From positions 8,066,501-8,130,500 of the forward strand of contig CANJKZ010000723.1 in NCBI GenBank assembly GCA_947471745.1: a stretch of DNA of 64,000 bases, read 5' to 3'. Source of the stretch: Closterium sp. Naga37s-1. Its lineage: Eukaryota; Streptophyta; Zygnematophyceae; Desmidiales; Closteriaceae. Below the pieces are notes generated by a model, which worked only from the letters and a program-made list of their open reading frames with translations, had not been told where the DNA came from and did no database searches. The translations under genes were made by a program, and so were the position numbers. Below, piece after piece: positions 20,366 through 31,700 of the stretch (positions within the stretch are counted from its first letter, which is position 1; each line of letters begins with the position of its first letter).

Positions 20366-21618
20366 CGTTCGCAGGTAGGTAAGCTCGAGCAGTCCCGCTT
20401 CAGATGACCGACTTCACCGCAGGCGTGACACCTCCGCTGGTCGCCTCGGTCGGGGATACCTTTCTCCTGCTCAGGCAGGGCCGCCGCCGCCCAGCGCGTC
20501 CGGTCCTTGGATTTCGGCGGCCCGTTGTCCAATTCCAGCAGCCGGTGCGCGTGCTCGGTCCGCTTAGCCATGCCGTAAACTTCCTTCAGGGTAACGTCCG
20601 CGCCGATTCCGTAGACCGCCGTCCGGACGACCGGCCGCAGCTCGTCGTCGAGGCCGCGGACGAACTTCGACACCAGCAGGCGTTCGTCGTGCTTCTCCAG
20701 GTCCTCCGCCAGTTCCACTAACCGATTGTAGTAGGCCAGCAAGGATTCCTCCTTCCTGCGACGGAAATCGCGGAACTCCTCCAGCCTGGCCTTCGTCTGC
20801 CCCACGAACTCTTGCTTCAGCAGTTGTACGAACCGCTCCGTCGGATCCCGGATTAACCCCTGCGCGAGCTCGTCCAGCACTTCGCTTCTCACCATGCGGT
20901 AGAAGGTTTCTGCTTCGCCGGCCAACGTCACCACCAGCTTCCGGAAGAACTCGTTGGGGTCAAAGCCGTCGCGCTCCCAGCAGTATTGCGCGGTTTCCAG
21001 CTGCATGAGATAGTTCTTCAATGGCGGCCCCGTCCCTGGAATCCCGGTGTAACGGTCGGCGACTTCTATCTTCGGGAGCGCCGACGCCCTCCATCGCGTA
21101 CTTGCGGCGGGGTTCTCTCCTTCGTCGCGTAACACTTCCAGAGCCGCCTGACTCGGGATCAGCTCCCTTGGCGCAACCGGACCCGATTCCACGCGGCGAT
21201 CCCGGGCGCTCTCCTTCGACGGCTGGTTCGGGTCGTTCGCGCGCATGCCAGGCATACGCGCCGGCGACTCCCGGTCCATCCTCGCGTTCCAACGCGCTTG
21301 CGCCGCACGTACCCAGGTAGCCTCCGGCGGTATCGTCCCTGGGTCCGATGCCGGCAGTCGCTTGTTCCCCTCTTCTCCGGCTACGCCTCCGCGTTCCCGC
21401 TGATGCGGCGTCCGATAGCGGGGCGAGTCACTTCGGTGTGAAGCCGGGGAGCTTCGTTCCTCTGATGGAAGGCTATTCGCGTGGGCCCTCCAGCCCGGCG
21501 TGGCTTGCGTTGTCTCCATCGTGCGCCTCTGATAACTAAAGCCGGAGCGGAGCAAGACATCGTCGGTCATTCCCTTGCTTGTATGTGGTAGACTGTGAAC
21601 ATCAACTACTAACCACAC
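20206..21618 (-). CDS. gag: Gypsy gag (capsid-nucleocapsid)
   Basis: Up to 470 residues on the minus strand; the start may be an internal Met (METTQATPGW...). The middle matches the Gypsy retrotransposon gag core (FVGQTKARLEEFRDFRRRKEESLLAYYNRL). The C-terminal part has two CCHC zinc knuckles, CHACGEVGHLKRDC (20392-20434) and CERCGKKGHRQSEC (20333-20375), which bind RNA. It overlaps the start of pol by about 160 bp. The copy 1 equivalent is at about 13659-15071 and is nearly identical. Confidence 0.92.
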   Translation of the reverse strand: MWLVVDVHSLPHTSKGMTDDVLLRSGFSYQRRTMETTQATPGWRAHANSLPSEERSSPASHRSDSPRYRTPHQRERGGVAGEEGNKRLPASDPGTIPPEATWVRAAQARWNARMDRESPARMPGMRANDPNQPSKESARDRRVESGPVAPRELIPSQAALEVLRDEGENPAASTRWRASALPKIEVADRYTGIPGTGPPLKNYLMQLETAQYCWERDGFDPNEFFRKLVVTLAGEAETFYRMVRSEVLDELAQGLIRDPTERFVQLLKQEFVGQTKARLEEFRDFRRRKEESLLAYYNRLVELAEDLEKHDERLLVSKFVRGLDDELRPVVRTAVYGIGADVTLKEVYGMAKRTEHAHRLLELDNGPPKSKDRTRWAAAALPEQEKGIPDRGDQRRCHACGEVGHLKRDCSSLPTCERCGKKGHRQSECYQWKPGAESQSREALQEEIRKLQSRLGGEEARVRPCWPSRR

Positions 21619-21667
21619 AGGATAACTCGGCTGGCTCTTGCTTGAACTGGCTTCTCTAGCTAAGGTT

Positions 21668-21934
21668 TGGGAGGATGTTTAGCTAATTGAGAAAACATAC
21701 AAGCAAGCAGAGGCCTCGGGGCTCTCTGCGCATCTAAGTATCATTCTTAATATTACCGTTGCCTCTTGGCTGGCCCCCCTTTCGGCTTTCCCGCTACGAA
21801 AGCCGTTATCCTTTTCGGCCTTCCCGTCGATCTCCTGTATTCGCTACAATGCAAGCTACACTGCTCTGTCACACAATTATATGAAGGTTCCTTCTGCTGC
21901 CTAGCTCTATTATGCCTTTATTAATTGCGTGACA
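21668..21934 (-). repeat. Gypsy-DNMT LTR, copy C (outer right)
   Basis: 267 bp, TGGGAGG...GTGACA. It differs from the other two LTRs at about two positions. AGTA follows, then the Copia K reading frame. Confidence 0.92.
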
Positions 21935-23136
21935 AGTACCATGTCGACGATACGGTTGCCCGCGAAAAGGCGCGTCTGGTGGTGAAAGGCTTCACGCAGA
22001 TCTACGGAGCTGATTACGACGAGACGTACGCACCGGTCGGGAGCTACGTCACGTTGCGGATTTTTCTCAGCATCGTCGCCGTTCTCGATCTGCACCTTAT
22101 GCAGCTGGACATGAAGAATGTGTTTCTGCAGAGCAAGCTCGATCGAGTGCTCTACATGGATCAGCCGGCTTACTACAACGATGGTACCGGCCGCGTATGC
22201 AAGCTGCTGAAGAGTTTGTACGGGCTGAAGCAGAGTCCTCTGCTGTGGTACTCGGCGCTCGACGCTGTGCTGACTGGCGCCGGCTGGAGCAAGAGCCAGG
22301 TGGACGAGGCTCTCTATTTCAGAGTTGGCGACAACGGAGTGGCGTGCTGGGTGCTTGTCTACGTCGACGACCTGCTCGCCGCTAGCAGCAGCACTGCGAT
22401 GCTGAAGGAGCTGAAGGAGCTTCTGGAGGCTGCCTTTGAGCTACGCGAGATCAGCCCGGTCGAGAAGTATTTGGGGCTCGAAATCGTGCGCGATCGTCCG
22501 GCGCGAAAGCCGTGGTTGCACCAGCAGTCCTACGTCGACAAGCTGCGTAGGCGCTTCATCGACGAGGAGCAGACTGGTCGGCGTCCGAAGACGCCTGTTT
22601 CCGTGGACGCCTACGCGGAGCTGACTTTCGATGATGAGGACTTCCAGTCTTGCGAAGAAGAGGAGTACCGTCAGAAGGTCGGTTCGCTGCAGTTCGCTGC
22701 CACAACAACTCGGCCCGACATTGCTTTCGCGTGTAGCAAGCTGGGTTGTGGTCTGACGGTGAGGAGCGATCAGCACTGGCGCGAGGTCGATCGCTGCCTC
22801 ACCTATCTCGCCGACACGCGCGATTTCGCTCTGGAGTTCGAAGGAGGACCCGAAACTCTAAAACTGGTCGGCTACGCGGACGCGGACGACGCCGGTGACA
22901 AGCAGAATTGCACTAGCACAAGTGGCTACGTTTTCACCTTCGGCGGCGCAGCTGTCTCCTGGACGAGCCAACGCATCAAGTGCGTGAATCTACAGAGTCG
23001 GAGTACATCGCGGCCACCGAAGCAGGCAAGGAGGCTCGTCGACTTCGTTTCCTCCTCGCCGAGTTCCAGCTCCTTGATGCTGGGACGCCAACTGTTCTGA
23101 ACGTGGACAACCAGTCCGCCATCGCTGTCGCTGAGG
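21935..23136 (+). mobile_element. Copia K, right part (RT and RNase H)
   Basis: Continues the reverse transcriptase begun at 1-109: LVVKGFTQ, QLDMKNVFLQ, YGLKQSPLLWY, LVYVDDLL (near 22370), ATTRPDIAFA, then RNase H with GYADADDAG, STESEYIAA and DNQSAIAV. It ends abruptly in RNase H near 23136, where sequence of another Copia family begins. It is a broken element with few internal breaks in the visible part and belongs to a different lineage from Copia-1. Confidence 0.88.
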
Positions 23137-24378
23137 TGAGCTGGGTGAGCTGCGCAGCTATCTTGATTTGCAGATCAACCGGGACAGAGCACGCCACACC
23201 ATCACCCTAACTCAGTCACACATGGTGCAGCAGGTCCTTCAGCGCTTTGGCTTCACTTGCTCCTCGCCACAGTCCACTCCTCTGGCTACCAGTCACTTGC
23301 TCTCAGCTCCCTCTTCGGACGATTCCGTAGAGCCGAGTGGCCCGTATCTAGAGCTTGTGGGCTGCCTCATGTACCTAATGACCTGCACTCGACCTGACCT
23401 TGCTTACCCTCTCACCTCTAAATCCTGGCAAGCTGCATTGCGCCCGGGAGACACCGACCAGAGCACTGGGAGGCCGGTAAGAGGGTGTTACGCTTCTTGT
23501 GCAGTACGTCGGGCATGGGGCTCGTGCTTGGAGGACGGGGTCCAATTGTCCTCACTGGTCACGCAGACGCTTCTTGGGTTGACGACTTGGCTACGCAGCG
23601 GTCGTCATAGGGTTACACCTTCAGCCTTGGTTCCGGTTCTGTTTCGTGGCGGTCTACCCGCTCGTCTTCTGTTCTCAGCTCCAGCTGTGAGGCTGAGATC
23701 TACGCAGGGGCCATGGCTGCACAGGTGTTACGCTGGCTCACCTACCTGCTGACCGACTTGGGAGAGCCGCCTCGTTCTCCTCCAGTTCTGTACGTTGAGA
23801 ACAAGTCCATGATTGCCTTGTGTCAGGAGCACAGACTGGAGCACAGAACGAAGCACATCGCTCTGCGTTACTTCCTTGCTCGAGAGTTGCAGCAGTGTGG
23901 TCAGCTTCGTCTTGTTTACGTGGCCTCTCAGGCCAACACTGCTGATATCTTCACCAAGGCACTTCAGCCTTGTGATGATCAGCGATTCTGTACTGTTCTA
24001 GGTCTTGTGCCTACTTGGCCTCACTTGCTCACTTCTTGACTTTGCTTGTACTGGGATCTATATATTTATACCTGCATGCTTACACTTGCTAGGTTGTGAT
24101 AACTGTCGTGCTTGTTCTCCTTTATATATAACTCTGCATGTGAACTGGCCTTATGACCATTTGCTTGTGCTCAGAATGTGTGGTGACGTTGTGATCCACC
24201 CTGGGCTTGACCTTGCTTCGTTCTCTTGCTTGTCCCCCACTTTGCCTATGGGGGTGTGTCAGAACTATGCTCTAGGATGTAGTAGGGCACTCCTTAAGGG
24301 GTACAGCCCAATTAGGTTTTGCATATACAAACCTTGTACTGCTGTGTTTCTACTCATTCTTCACTCCAGATTCTGACA
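23137..24378 (+). mobile_element. Copia Y, right part with 3' LTR
   Basis: RT C-terminus (QINRDRARHTITLTQSHM), a degraded RNase H with CTRPDLAYPL and the AQVLRWLTYLLTDLG segment, ANTADIFTKAL, then a 3' UTR with CCTATGGGGGTG and a 122-bp LTR at 24257-24378. AGTGG follows the LTR and repeats the flank seen at 40874-40878. Several breaks are present; this is a fossil piece whose left half is missing here. Confidence 0.85.
24257..24378 (+). repeat. Copia Y 3' LTR
   Basis: 122 bp, TGTCAGAACTATG...TTCTGACA. It is about 93 percent identical by eye to the LTR at 40879-41000. The purine tract TATGGGGGTG precedes it. Confidence 0.88.
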
Positions 24379-25105
24379 AGTGGTACACTCGGCGCACACA
24401 CCTTCGGAGTGGCGCTGCTGGAGCTGGAGGCCCTGGAGCTGCTAGTCACGGAGGTGCTGGAGGTACTGCTGGTACTGGAGGTACTGGGTGTGCTGGAGGT
24501 ACTAGTTCTGGAGGTCCCACTAGTGCCTCGCCCCAGCGGTCTAGCCGGTGGGAGCCTCTCTCACCACATCAGCTACGCGAAAGTACGCTTGGCGCAACCC
24601 GCCTTCGGAGTCACGCTGTTGGAGCTGGAGGCCTTGCCGCTGAAGGCGCTAGCGCTCGAGGCACTGGTGCTGCTGCTGCTAGAGGTGCTGGAGCTGCTGG
24701 TCCCGGAGGTGCTCCTGCTGGAGGTAATTGGAGCTGCCGGAGTTGGTGGTGGTGCTGCTACTGGGGGTGTTGGAGGTGCTGGAGCTGCTGGTCCTGGAGG
24801 TGCTCGTGCTGGAGGTACTGGAGCTGCCGGAGCTGGTGGTGGTGCTGCTGCTGGAGGTATTGGAGGTGCTGGAGCTGCTGGTCTCGGAGGTGCTCGTGCT
24901 GGAGGTACTGGAGCTGCCGGAGCTGGTGGTGCTGCTGCTACTGGAGGTGCTGGAGGTGCTGGAGGTGCTGGTCCTGGAGGTGCTCGTGCTGGAGGTACTG
25001 GAGCTGCTGGAGCTAGTGGTGGTGGTGCTGCTGGAGGTACTGGAGGTGCTGGAGGTACTGGAGCTGCTGGAGGTGTTGGAGGTGCTAGAGCTGGTGGTGC
25101 TGCAA
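24379..25105 (+). mobile_element. Copia X, linker segment (Gly/Ala-rich repeats)
   Basis: Begins AGTGGTACACTCGGCGC, coding EWYTRR..., then several hundred bases of GGTGCTGGAGG-type repeats. This is the family's linker between integrase and reverse transcriptase: the phrase EPLSP(H/Q)QLRE recurs near 24555. It is cut at 25105 by G2 and seems to resume at 48260. Confidence 0.75.
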
Positions 25106-25473
25106 TGTGAGGATCTAGGATCGAGCTCAGGAAAGAGAGTTTGAATTGAATGATCCACCTAGGTACAACACGCGGCTGTATATAGGCTTGACACAAGGCA
25201 GGTAACCCAGGTTATGCGAATGTTCTGAGGGTCGCGAAGCGTCCCGAACAGAACCTTCCCAAACTCAGTAGAAAGCAATTTGGTGGAGACCGAATAGGCT
25301 TGAGTACTGTACACGTAACCTGGTTCGGTGCTATAACTATAATGAAATATACGAATGCACCTAACCTAGGAAATCAAGCACAACTATGCATGATAATACA
25401 AACCCAAGCTATAAATAGCATAATAAAGTCCAGGCAAGCTAGCAAAGCCAGCATAAGTCGTCGTACTCTCACA
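25106..25473 (-). repeat. G2 minus copy 3' LTR
   Basis: 368 bp. On the minus strand it reads TGTGAGAGTACGACG...TCCTCACA. It matches the LTR at 55463-55831 and the split LTR at 38291-38324 plus 47949-48259. Confidence 0.88.
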
Positions 25474-25489
25474 CGTCCCCCCTCAAAGC

Positions 25490-25690
25490 TGGGTGGTGTG
25501 AGATACACCGTGCTTGACAAGATAGTCCTTGAGAGCACGGCGTGCGTTGCCCATATCAGCTTTTGCAACCCAACTGTCCTCAGTGGGGTCATATCCCTTC
25601 CAGCGTATCAGGAACTCGAGGGTCTTGCCGCCGCGGCGCCGATGAGTGAGAACGCGCTCCACTTCGTACTATGGTTCATCCTGTATGAGA
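25490..25690 (-). other. Chromodomain at the end of G2 integrase
   Basis: The minus strand reads VERVLTHRRRGGKTLEFLI followed by RWKGYDPTEDSWV, then an ARRAL helix. This is the chromodomain pattern of chromoviral integrases (aromatic and basic strand, W-K-G-Y, E-x-S-W). Such domains are known to steer integration to marked chromatin. Confidence 0.82.
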
Positions 25691-27642
25691 ACAGGTGGTG
25701 GTGGCGGTAGCTGCCGTCCCTGGAACTGTTGGTTGGGGTCCTTCAAGAGCTTCAGTAGCTGAACATGGAAAGCATTGTGAAGCTTCCACGTAGTACGTAA
25801 GCGTAAGCGGAATGTAACTGGTGTCATCTGTGCCTCAACGAGAAAAGGACCACAGAAGTGAGGTCGGAGCTAGGAGGGCAGGTGAGACAGGTTCAAGTTG
25901 CGCGTGTCGGGAAGCACCTGATCTCCGACTGCTACTGAGTGATCACGTTGCTGACGATTGGTATACTGGTTCTGGGAGATCTGCATCGTGGTGAGACATC
26001 GCTGAGTCTTCTCCCACAGCTGCTACATGGTGGTGACGAAGTCAAGTGCAGCTTGGACGTGTGCCGTTGTGGTTGGCTGCTATGGTGTGAGTGGTTCCCG
26101 TCCGTAACACAGCAAAAAAGGAGTTTTCTCTAAGGCCGCATGTGACGCGTTGTTGTAAGGAACTCTAGGGTCGGTAACTGTGTGTCCAAGTGGCTGACGT
26201 CGTCTTTGCAAGCTGTGCACAGTAACTGTTCAACCACCTGATTGAGTCGCTCTGTCCGTCCGTTAGTTTGTGGATGGTATGATGTAGACATTGCAAGCTT
26301 TGTCCCCAACAGTCCCATGAGCTCCTTCCAGAACTTACTCGTGAATTTGGGGTCTCTCTCTGAGATGAGTGTAGCGGGGATGCCGTGGATGGTGATGATG
26401 CGGTCGAAGAAGAGGCGAGCAGTTACTTCAGCAGTAGCCGTGGCGTTGGTCGGATGAAGTGACCCATTTTAAAGAACTTGTCGATCACCACGACTATAGT
26501 GTCATGCCCTCGTGAGGTCGAAAGAAGTCCCGTGATGAAGACGAGGCTAACGACTTGCCATGGCTTCTCCGGTACGGGTAGAGGCTGAAGTAACCCTGCT
26601 TTTTTCTGCTTGCTACTCTTCATCCGCTGGCACGTGTTGCATGAGGTGACGAACTACTGCACGTCTGCTGCTATCCCGGGCCAGTAGTAATACTTTGCTA
26701 TCCCTGCTAACGTCTTGTTGCTCCCAAAATGTCCCGCGTATGGTACGTCGTGAAACTCCTCCAGTAGAATCCGTCGGAGCAGGGTATATTTCGGTACCCA
26801 AATCTTTCCTGTGCCCTTCCTTACAGCTAAGTCTTTCTCCCACCGTAACAGCTTCTTAGTCTGTGCTATAGCGATCTCTGCGTCCACGAAGTACCCATGT
26901 TGGAATAGACCCTTGAGCAGAGGGTTCATCCCATCCAGCTGGATGCCTGCTATATGACTGGGGCGGCTCAACGCGTCTGCCTTGTTGTGTAACCCGGGCT
27001 TGTAGACGATGTCGTAGTGGAAGTGAGTTTCCAGGAAGTCCACCCACCGCACCTGTCATTGTGAGAGTGTCGGCTGCGACTTTAGGTATTTGAGACTACA
27101 GTGGTCGGTATAGACTATGACTATCGCTAAGGCTTCCTTGTCATGGATGGGGTAGTTCAGTTCTTCTCCGTGTAGCTTGTTCCTGAGGTAGGCGATGGGC
27201 TGCAAACCGTGTCCGTGATCATGCATCAGTACTGCTCCGACTGCTTGGTTACTAGCGTCTGCTTCCACCACATAGTCCTTGTCTGGGTCCGGTAAGATGA
27301 GTACTAGCGCTGTAGTCAGTGCTGTCTGTAGCTGCTTCATGGCTTGCGGATGAGGAGTATCCCATTAGTAGGGCGTATCCTTTTTCAGTAGGTTGGTCAG
27401 TGGCGCTGCTATCTTAGTGTACTGTGGCACGAACCTATTCTAGTAGTTGGCGAAGCCTAGGAACTGATGCAACTCATTCACGTTCTCCGGTACTTTCCAC
27501 TTCTTGATGGCTTCGATCTTCCGCAGGTCCACGTGTACGCCCTCGGCACTCACCATGTGCCCGAGAAACTGCACGTTCTTCAGGGCGAAGTCGCTCTTCG
27601 ACAGCTTCACGTGGAACTTGCCTTTCTGTAGGATCTCGAAAC

Positions 27643-28660
27643 TGTTATAGTCTGCAGTCCACTTAGGGGTCGCGGATGCCCATGAAACCGCCTAGGCAGA
27701 ATCTGACGTCTTCAAACCGCCTCTGTTCAAAACGCCGTCACGATCAGCTACGAGAACATACGAGGCTGAAACTTGGACAGCGGTTAGCCTTAGGTGTCTG
27801 CTTTCCAACGGTATATTACTTGCTATTATCAGAGGTGTGTGCACTACGCAGTGAACGAAAACGTAAGCTCGGCTGAAAAAACGTGTATTCTCATTGATGC
27901 AAGGAAGAGGTGAGTACAACATTGCCTAGGGGACTCATAAGGGGTTGGGTCATCCTGGGAACTCAGAGAAGGTTGAGTCCTAGGGGAGAAAGGCTAGAGA
28001 AGAATGGGAAACGTCCTAGCTAGGTCAGCAAAGCCAACCACACTTGGATGTTCAGAGCTGTACTCAAGGCTACCAATAGTGAGTCAAGCCAACATGAGTC
28101 AGCTTGTCTTCCCACTTGCACCCTCTTGCAAGTTGCTTCCAGGAAGACCACACTTCTCAAAAGGAGGGTTATAGAGTCCCACTTGACCACCTGTACTTCT
28201 TGTCTCATTCTCTGTCCCTGCACCATTGGCATGACAACAATGAAAGGGTGGCAAGGGAAATGCTGCCAACAGTGCACCATGACTACGGAACAGTGAATTT
28301 CGGCAGCTGTCACGCAATGCTCAGATGTTGGATCGTTCTGAAACTTGGTGACCACTTGCACAGCGGGGCAAAGGACTGCCAGACCGAATTTCAGACCAAT
28401 CAGATCTCGGTAGACGAGTCAGCAGCCGAAATGGTGAACTCGGGTGTTACCAAAAAGGAGTAACACACACTTCCGGGATGCCATAAGTCTTGAAACATAA
28501 AATGTTGTCATGCCTTGGTAACTGCTTCAAAAACTCTGAAACTTTGAGGGTTTGAAGAAAACGTGTTGAACAACCTCCCCACAAAATTCCAGAAGCTGAG
28601 CAGGCTTGTAGGCCGAATGGGAGTGCGATGACCGTGCCACTGTAATGTGTTGGCACAACA
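27643..28660 (-). repeat. Copia-D 3' LTR
   Basis: 1018 bp, same as 33365-34382 by eye. Small open frames inside it occur in both copies and are not genes. Confidence 0.93.
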
Positions 28661-28717
28661 AACTCCCCCTCATCGTGCTCTCATTCATCCCTTAGCTGCT
28701 CCCTGAAGCTGCCTCCC

Positions 28718-31700
28718 CTAGTTGAAGGACATGCCACACAAGGTGGCGCAGGTCCAATGCTGATGCTCTGCAAGCCGCTTCGTCAAAAAATCTGCAGGTT
28801 GCTTGGTAGTGTTGATGTAGTACAAGGAGACCGTGCCCTTCTTCACCTCCTTCCTCACCCAATGCCATTTGATATGCATGTGTTTGTTCAGCCCATGGAG
28901 CACAGCATTGCGAGCCATTGCAATTGCTCCTTGGCTGTCACAAAACACAGGTGTAGGACCCTCTTGCTCCTGCCCCAACTCCTCAAGCAACCTCCTCATC
29001 CAAACCACCTCCTTCACCCCATGAAACAACGCCATGTACTCGCTCTCCGTTGATGAGTGAGCTATCTCCCCTTGCTTCTTAGACTTCCAGCTCACTGGAC
29101 TCCCTCCAACACAGCATACATAGCCACCGTGGGATGTTGCATCACTGATGTCACTTGCCCAGGTAGCATCGGTGAAGCACGAGAGGTACAAGTGTCCACG
29201 CCTTGCAGGTGCACCGGTCTTCGTGCTCACCTCCTCCACTCCCTTTTGCTTCAGCTGCCCATGCACTGAATATTGCAGCCCCACCCTTGAGGTTGCCATG
29301 CAGTACCTCACCAGCCTCTCTGCTGCATCAAGGTGCTCTTGAAGGGGCCTAGACACCACACGAGCCAGCTGCGAAACCGCGAATGAAATATCGGGGCGAG
29401 TGTTGACCGAAGCATACATCAAGCTCCCCACCATTGACTGGAACCGACGCTGCAACTCGGGCTCCAACACCTCACCCTCCTCTTCATCAAGGTGTAGCTG
29501 AAATCCTGAGGGTAGTGGAGTCTTTACACTCCTCCCTTCCTCCAGCCCATACCTCTCCCCCATGGCTGCAAGGTACTTGTGTTGGTGAAGCCTCAACCAT
29601 CCCTTCACCTCGTCCCGCTCCACGTGAAGACCAAGGTAATACCCCACTGGTCCAAGGGCCTTGCATTGAAAGGTCTTCTTCAGCTTCCCTTGCACCTCCT
29701 TGATCCTCTCCAGGGATGGAGAGAAGAGGAGAATGTCATCGACGTAGACAAGGAGAAACACTTTCTCCTCATCCCCCTCGGTTATGAAGAGACTCTCGTC
29801 GCACCCACTAACTTTGAAGCCAAGAGCCTCCAACGCCTCCACCAGCCTTGCATACCAGCACCTTGGAGCTTGTTTGAGGCCATAGATGGCCTTGTTGAGC
29901 CTGCAAACACGTCCGCTCCCATCGTCGTACCCCTCTGGCTGCTTCATGTAAATCTCCTCATCTACCACGCCATAGAGGAAAGCCGTCTTCACATCCATTT
30001 GCTCCACCTTCCAACCACAAACGGCAGCTGCTGCCAGCAACACCCGGAGCGTAGGAGCCTTGGCAACAGGAGCAAACACCTCCTTAAAGTCAACCCCCTC
30101 CCTCTGCTGGAAACCCTTGATCACAAGTCTTGTTTTGCGCCTCTCCAACTTCCCCTCCGCATCGGTCTTCACACGTAATATCCACGTGCAATCCAATGCC
30201 TTTCTTCCCGGGGGCAGATTGGTGAGGGTCCACGTTCCATTCTCCATGAGGCTCTTAAACTCATCCTCCCTTGAAGCCAACCAAGCCTCTCGATCATCTC
30301 CAGCAAGTGCTTCCTCCATCGAAGCCGGTTCATGAGGTAAGTTGACACCGAAGCAACAAATCTGCTCCATCTCTCCCTCGGCTCCCTTCTCCTCATCATC
30401 TTCCTCCTCCTGGACCAGCAATGCCTTGGGACCCCCAAGCCTTTCATACTTGAGGAAATCCCTTGGGTGAGCAGCTCTCTTGGGCCTCTCCTTGGCTGCA
30501 CTCTCCTTAGCTCCACCACGGACAGCACCACGCTTCCCTTGGGTTGTCCGCCTTGGTGGAAGAGTAGGGGATGGTGTAGGCTGCTGCACCTCCTCCTCGG
30601 CATCACCTCTCTCAGCTACAGGGGCCTTCTCTTGCTGCAACACTCCCTCCACCTCTACTGCCTCCCCTTCAGCACCTCCCAAGTCATGTGACACCTCCGT
30701 TACCTCTGAAGACGAAGACAACTCGATGGGAATGAAGAGTGGGTCATTCGTTCCCACCTCTATTCCGAGCGGAATGGTGACCTTGCTCCTCCCGCGCTCC
30801 AACCACTCCTTGAACATGAGCCCCTCCATGAACTTGGCATCTCTGGTGGTGAAGATGGTGTTGGCTATTGGGTCCCACATGAGCCACCCCTTGCTCCCTT
30901 GTGCAAGTCCCAAATGAACAGCCCACACCGCCGCCGCTTGAAGCTTGTCACGCTTTTCCTTAGGGACGTGCACGAGTCCCATGCACCCAAAGACTCGAAG
31001 CATATCCACCAGAGGCTTCTTGCCCCTCCATTTCTCCATAGGGACCCAATGCTGCCCTCCCACATGAGTCAATACTCGGTTCTTGATGACGGTGGCATGG
31101 CGAATAGCGAGGGGCCAGAACCGTAAGGGTAGACCCGAGTCTACCAACATCGTTCTCCCGCCCTCCAAGATGGTCCGGTTCGCTCTCTCTGCCACGCCAT
31201 TGGATTGAGGGGTGTAGGCCGTGGTGAGCTGCTGCTTGATGCCATGCCGCTTCAGCCAGCTCCGGAACTCCGCTCCCAAGAACTCCCCACCACGGTCACT
31301 ACGTATCGCCTTCACCCGCTTGCCGCTCTCTCGCTCCACCATGGGCAGCAACTCTTCAATGATGACCCTTGCAGCATCACTCTTCTTTGCAAGAGGAAAG
31401 GACCAGGTGAGCCTTGTGTTGTCATCCACCATGGTCATAGAATACAGGGCCCCACCATCTCCCTTCACCTTCATGGGTCCCACGAGATCCACATGCACGA
31501 GCTCCACCGGGTCACTCGACTTCCCCTCCACCGAATGGAAGGGAAACCGTGAAAACTTGCTGGTCAAGCAAGTCTCACAAGATCCCACCTCCTTGGGCTC
31601 CCCCTTTATCCTCAGCCCCTTGACTCTTTCCTCCTTAAACAGCTGCTGCAACTGAGGTAGCGCCACGTGGCCAAAGCGACGGTGTGCGGTGAGCCAATCC

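Larger units (their letters stand above)
15388..21667 (-). mobile_element. Gypsy-DNMT copy 2, internal region (looks whole)
   Basis: With LTRs at 15121-15387 and 21668-21934 this is a full-length Gypsy. Its gag and pol each read open throughout and overlap by about 160 bp in different frames, an arrangement that Ty3/Gypsy elements commonly bridge by programmed frameshifting. The two LTRs differ at about 2 of 267 positions, so it is young. The start of the minus-strand internal region (AACCTTAGC...) is not a standard tRNA primer site that I recognise. No break is evident, and it may have been recently active. Confidence 0.9.
110..21934 (-). mobile_element. Gypsy-DNMT tandem array with aldolase-bearing unit
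   Basis: Minus-strand Gypsy sequence in three units that share LTRs: an aldolase unit (110-1754), copy 1 (1755-15120, split by Copia-1) and copy 2 (15388-21667). The 267-bp LTRs are at 1488-1754, 15121-15387 and 21668-21934. The array sits in the reverse transcriptase of Copia K with a probable 4-bp target duplication, AGTA. LTR-internal-LTR-internal-LTR is the expected product of unequal recombination between LTRs, or of repeated insertion of linked units. The two normal copies are nearly identical by eye, so the array is young. No LTR is present at the left edge. Confidence 0.85.

Noticed and set aside
24319-25110. Glycine/alanine-rich protein gene
   Set aside because: It is the repetitive linker of Copia X read in frame, running from LTR sequence into the linker; not an independent gene.
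27676-28463. Small ORFs inside the Copia-D LTRs (repeated at 33398-34185)
   Set aside because: They occur identically in both LTRs, overlap each other in all frames and show no known domain.
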